A stretch of 32,236 nucleotides of DNA, taken from assembly GCA_900557645.1 (NCBI GenBank), contig USSZ01000010.1, positions 1 to 32,236 on the forward strand, written 5' to 3'. Origin of the DNA: an uncultured Eubacteriales bacterium. Its GTDB lineage: Bacteria; Bacillota; Clostridia; Christensenellales; UBA1242. Each line of letters opens with the position of its first letter. The first letter of the stretch is position 1. This document shows positions 32,188 to 32,236 of this stretch, one piece after another. A program made the translations under genes and the position numbers. The notes beneath the pieces are model-generated. The model searched no databases, was not told the origin of the DNA, and was given only the letters and a program-made list of their open reading frames with translations.

Positions 32188-32230
32188 AAACAAGTACAGC
32201 ATTCCTGCTGTACTTGTTTTTTATTTTATA
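32188..32230 (+). terminator. Strong terminator near the right edge
   Basis: AAACAAGTACAGCA (32188-32201), loop TTCC, TGCTGTACTTGTTT (32206-32219), then TTTTTATTTTAT. The T-run is on the plus strand, but no plus-strand gene is seen upstream (31,960-32,187). It may end a small RNA or serve the gene beyond the right edge in the other direction. Confidence 0.75.
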
Positions 32231-32236
32231 TTTAAT

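Noticed and set aside
1..32236. CRISPR arrays, tRNA and rRNA genes, insertion sequences.
   Set aside because: No regularly spaced repeats, no cloverleaf-type sequence with a T-arm GTTCRANNC motif in a tRNA setting, and no transposase frames were seen by eye. A covariance-model scan was not possible.

Overview
The window is AT-rich, densely coded DNA of a low-GC Bacillota (Firmicutes) type. Support comes from strong GGAGG ribosome sites, TTGaca-N17-TATAAT promoters, the HrcA/CIRCE heat-shock system, a DnaD primosome gene and a spoVM-rpmB neighbourhood. No rRNA, tRNA, CRISPR array or insertion sequence was seen.

Bases 1-5.7k: the end of a surface protein with GLUG-like repeats and a terminator, then hrcA-grpE-dnaK-dnaJ. 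A consensus promoter sits before hrcA with a CIRCE operator at its start point. The GrpE is unusual: its core is preceded by about 75 residues with 23 cysteines, mostly as CxC pairs.

Bases 5.7-7.6k: four small XRE-type regulator genes in tandem on the minus strand, two of them broken, facing a SLOG-family gene across a shared promoter region. Bases 7.6-12.0k: a minus-strand cassette of an AMP-forming acyl-CoA ligase and two paralogous HGSNAT/NagX-like membrane acyltransferases. Bases 12.0-17.2k: a phosphatase of the phosphoglycerate mutase family, rsmE, an inositol monophosphatase-like gene, a small Cys-rich protein, a YkvI-like membrane protein, and an ABC permease/ATPase pair with no binding protein.

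Bases 17.4-20.5k: four overlapping phage-type genes (a possible small terminase-like protein, a Cys-rich mini-protein, a portal, a scaffold-like protein). Neither a large terminase nor a capsid gene is present. At about 20,481, directly after the scaffold stop codon, the sequence becomes the C-terminal half of RqcH (NFACT) with no N-terminal half. This is a rearrangement or an assembly join, so the two sides may come from different genomes.

Bases 20.5-32.2k: a TetR-type regulator with an operator-like palindrome, then a conserved Bacilli-like core on the minus strand. In transcription order it is rlmN, rsgA, rpe, thiN, spoVM, (rpmB opposite), fakA, a 31-codon ORF, recG, rnc, dnaD, nth, cse60. 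The order matches Bacillus subtilis but lacks prpC-prkC, yloU, the sda genes and the fapR-plsX-fab-acp block. Two very short genes, spoVM (27 aa) and cse60 (59 aa), were found by reading the sequence; spoVM implies an endospore-forming lineage for this half.
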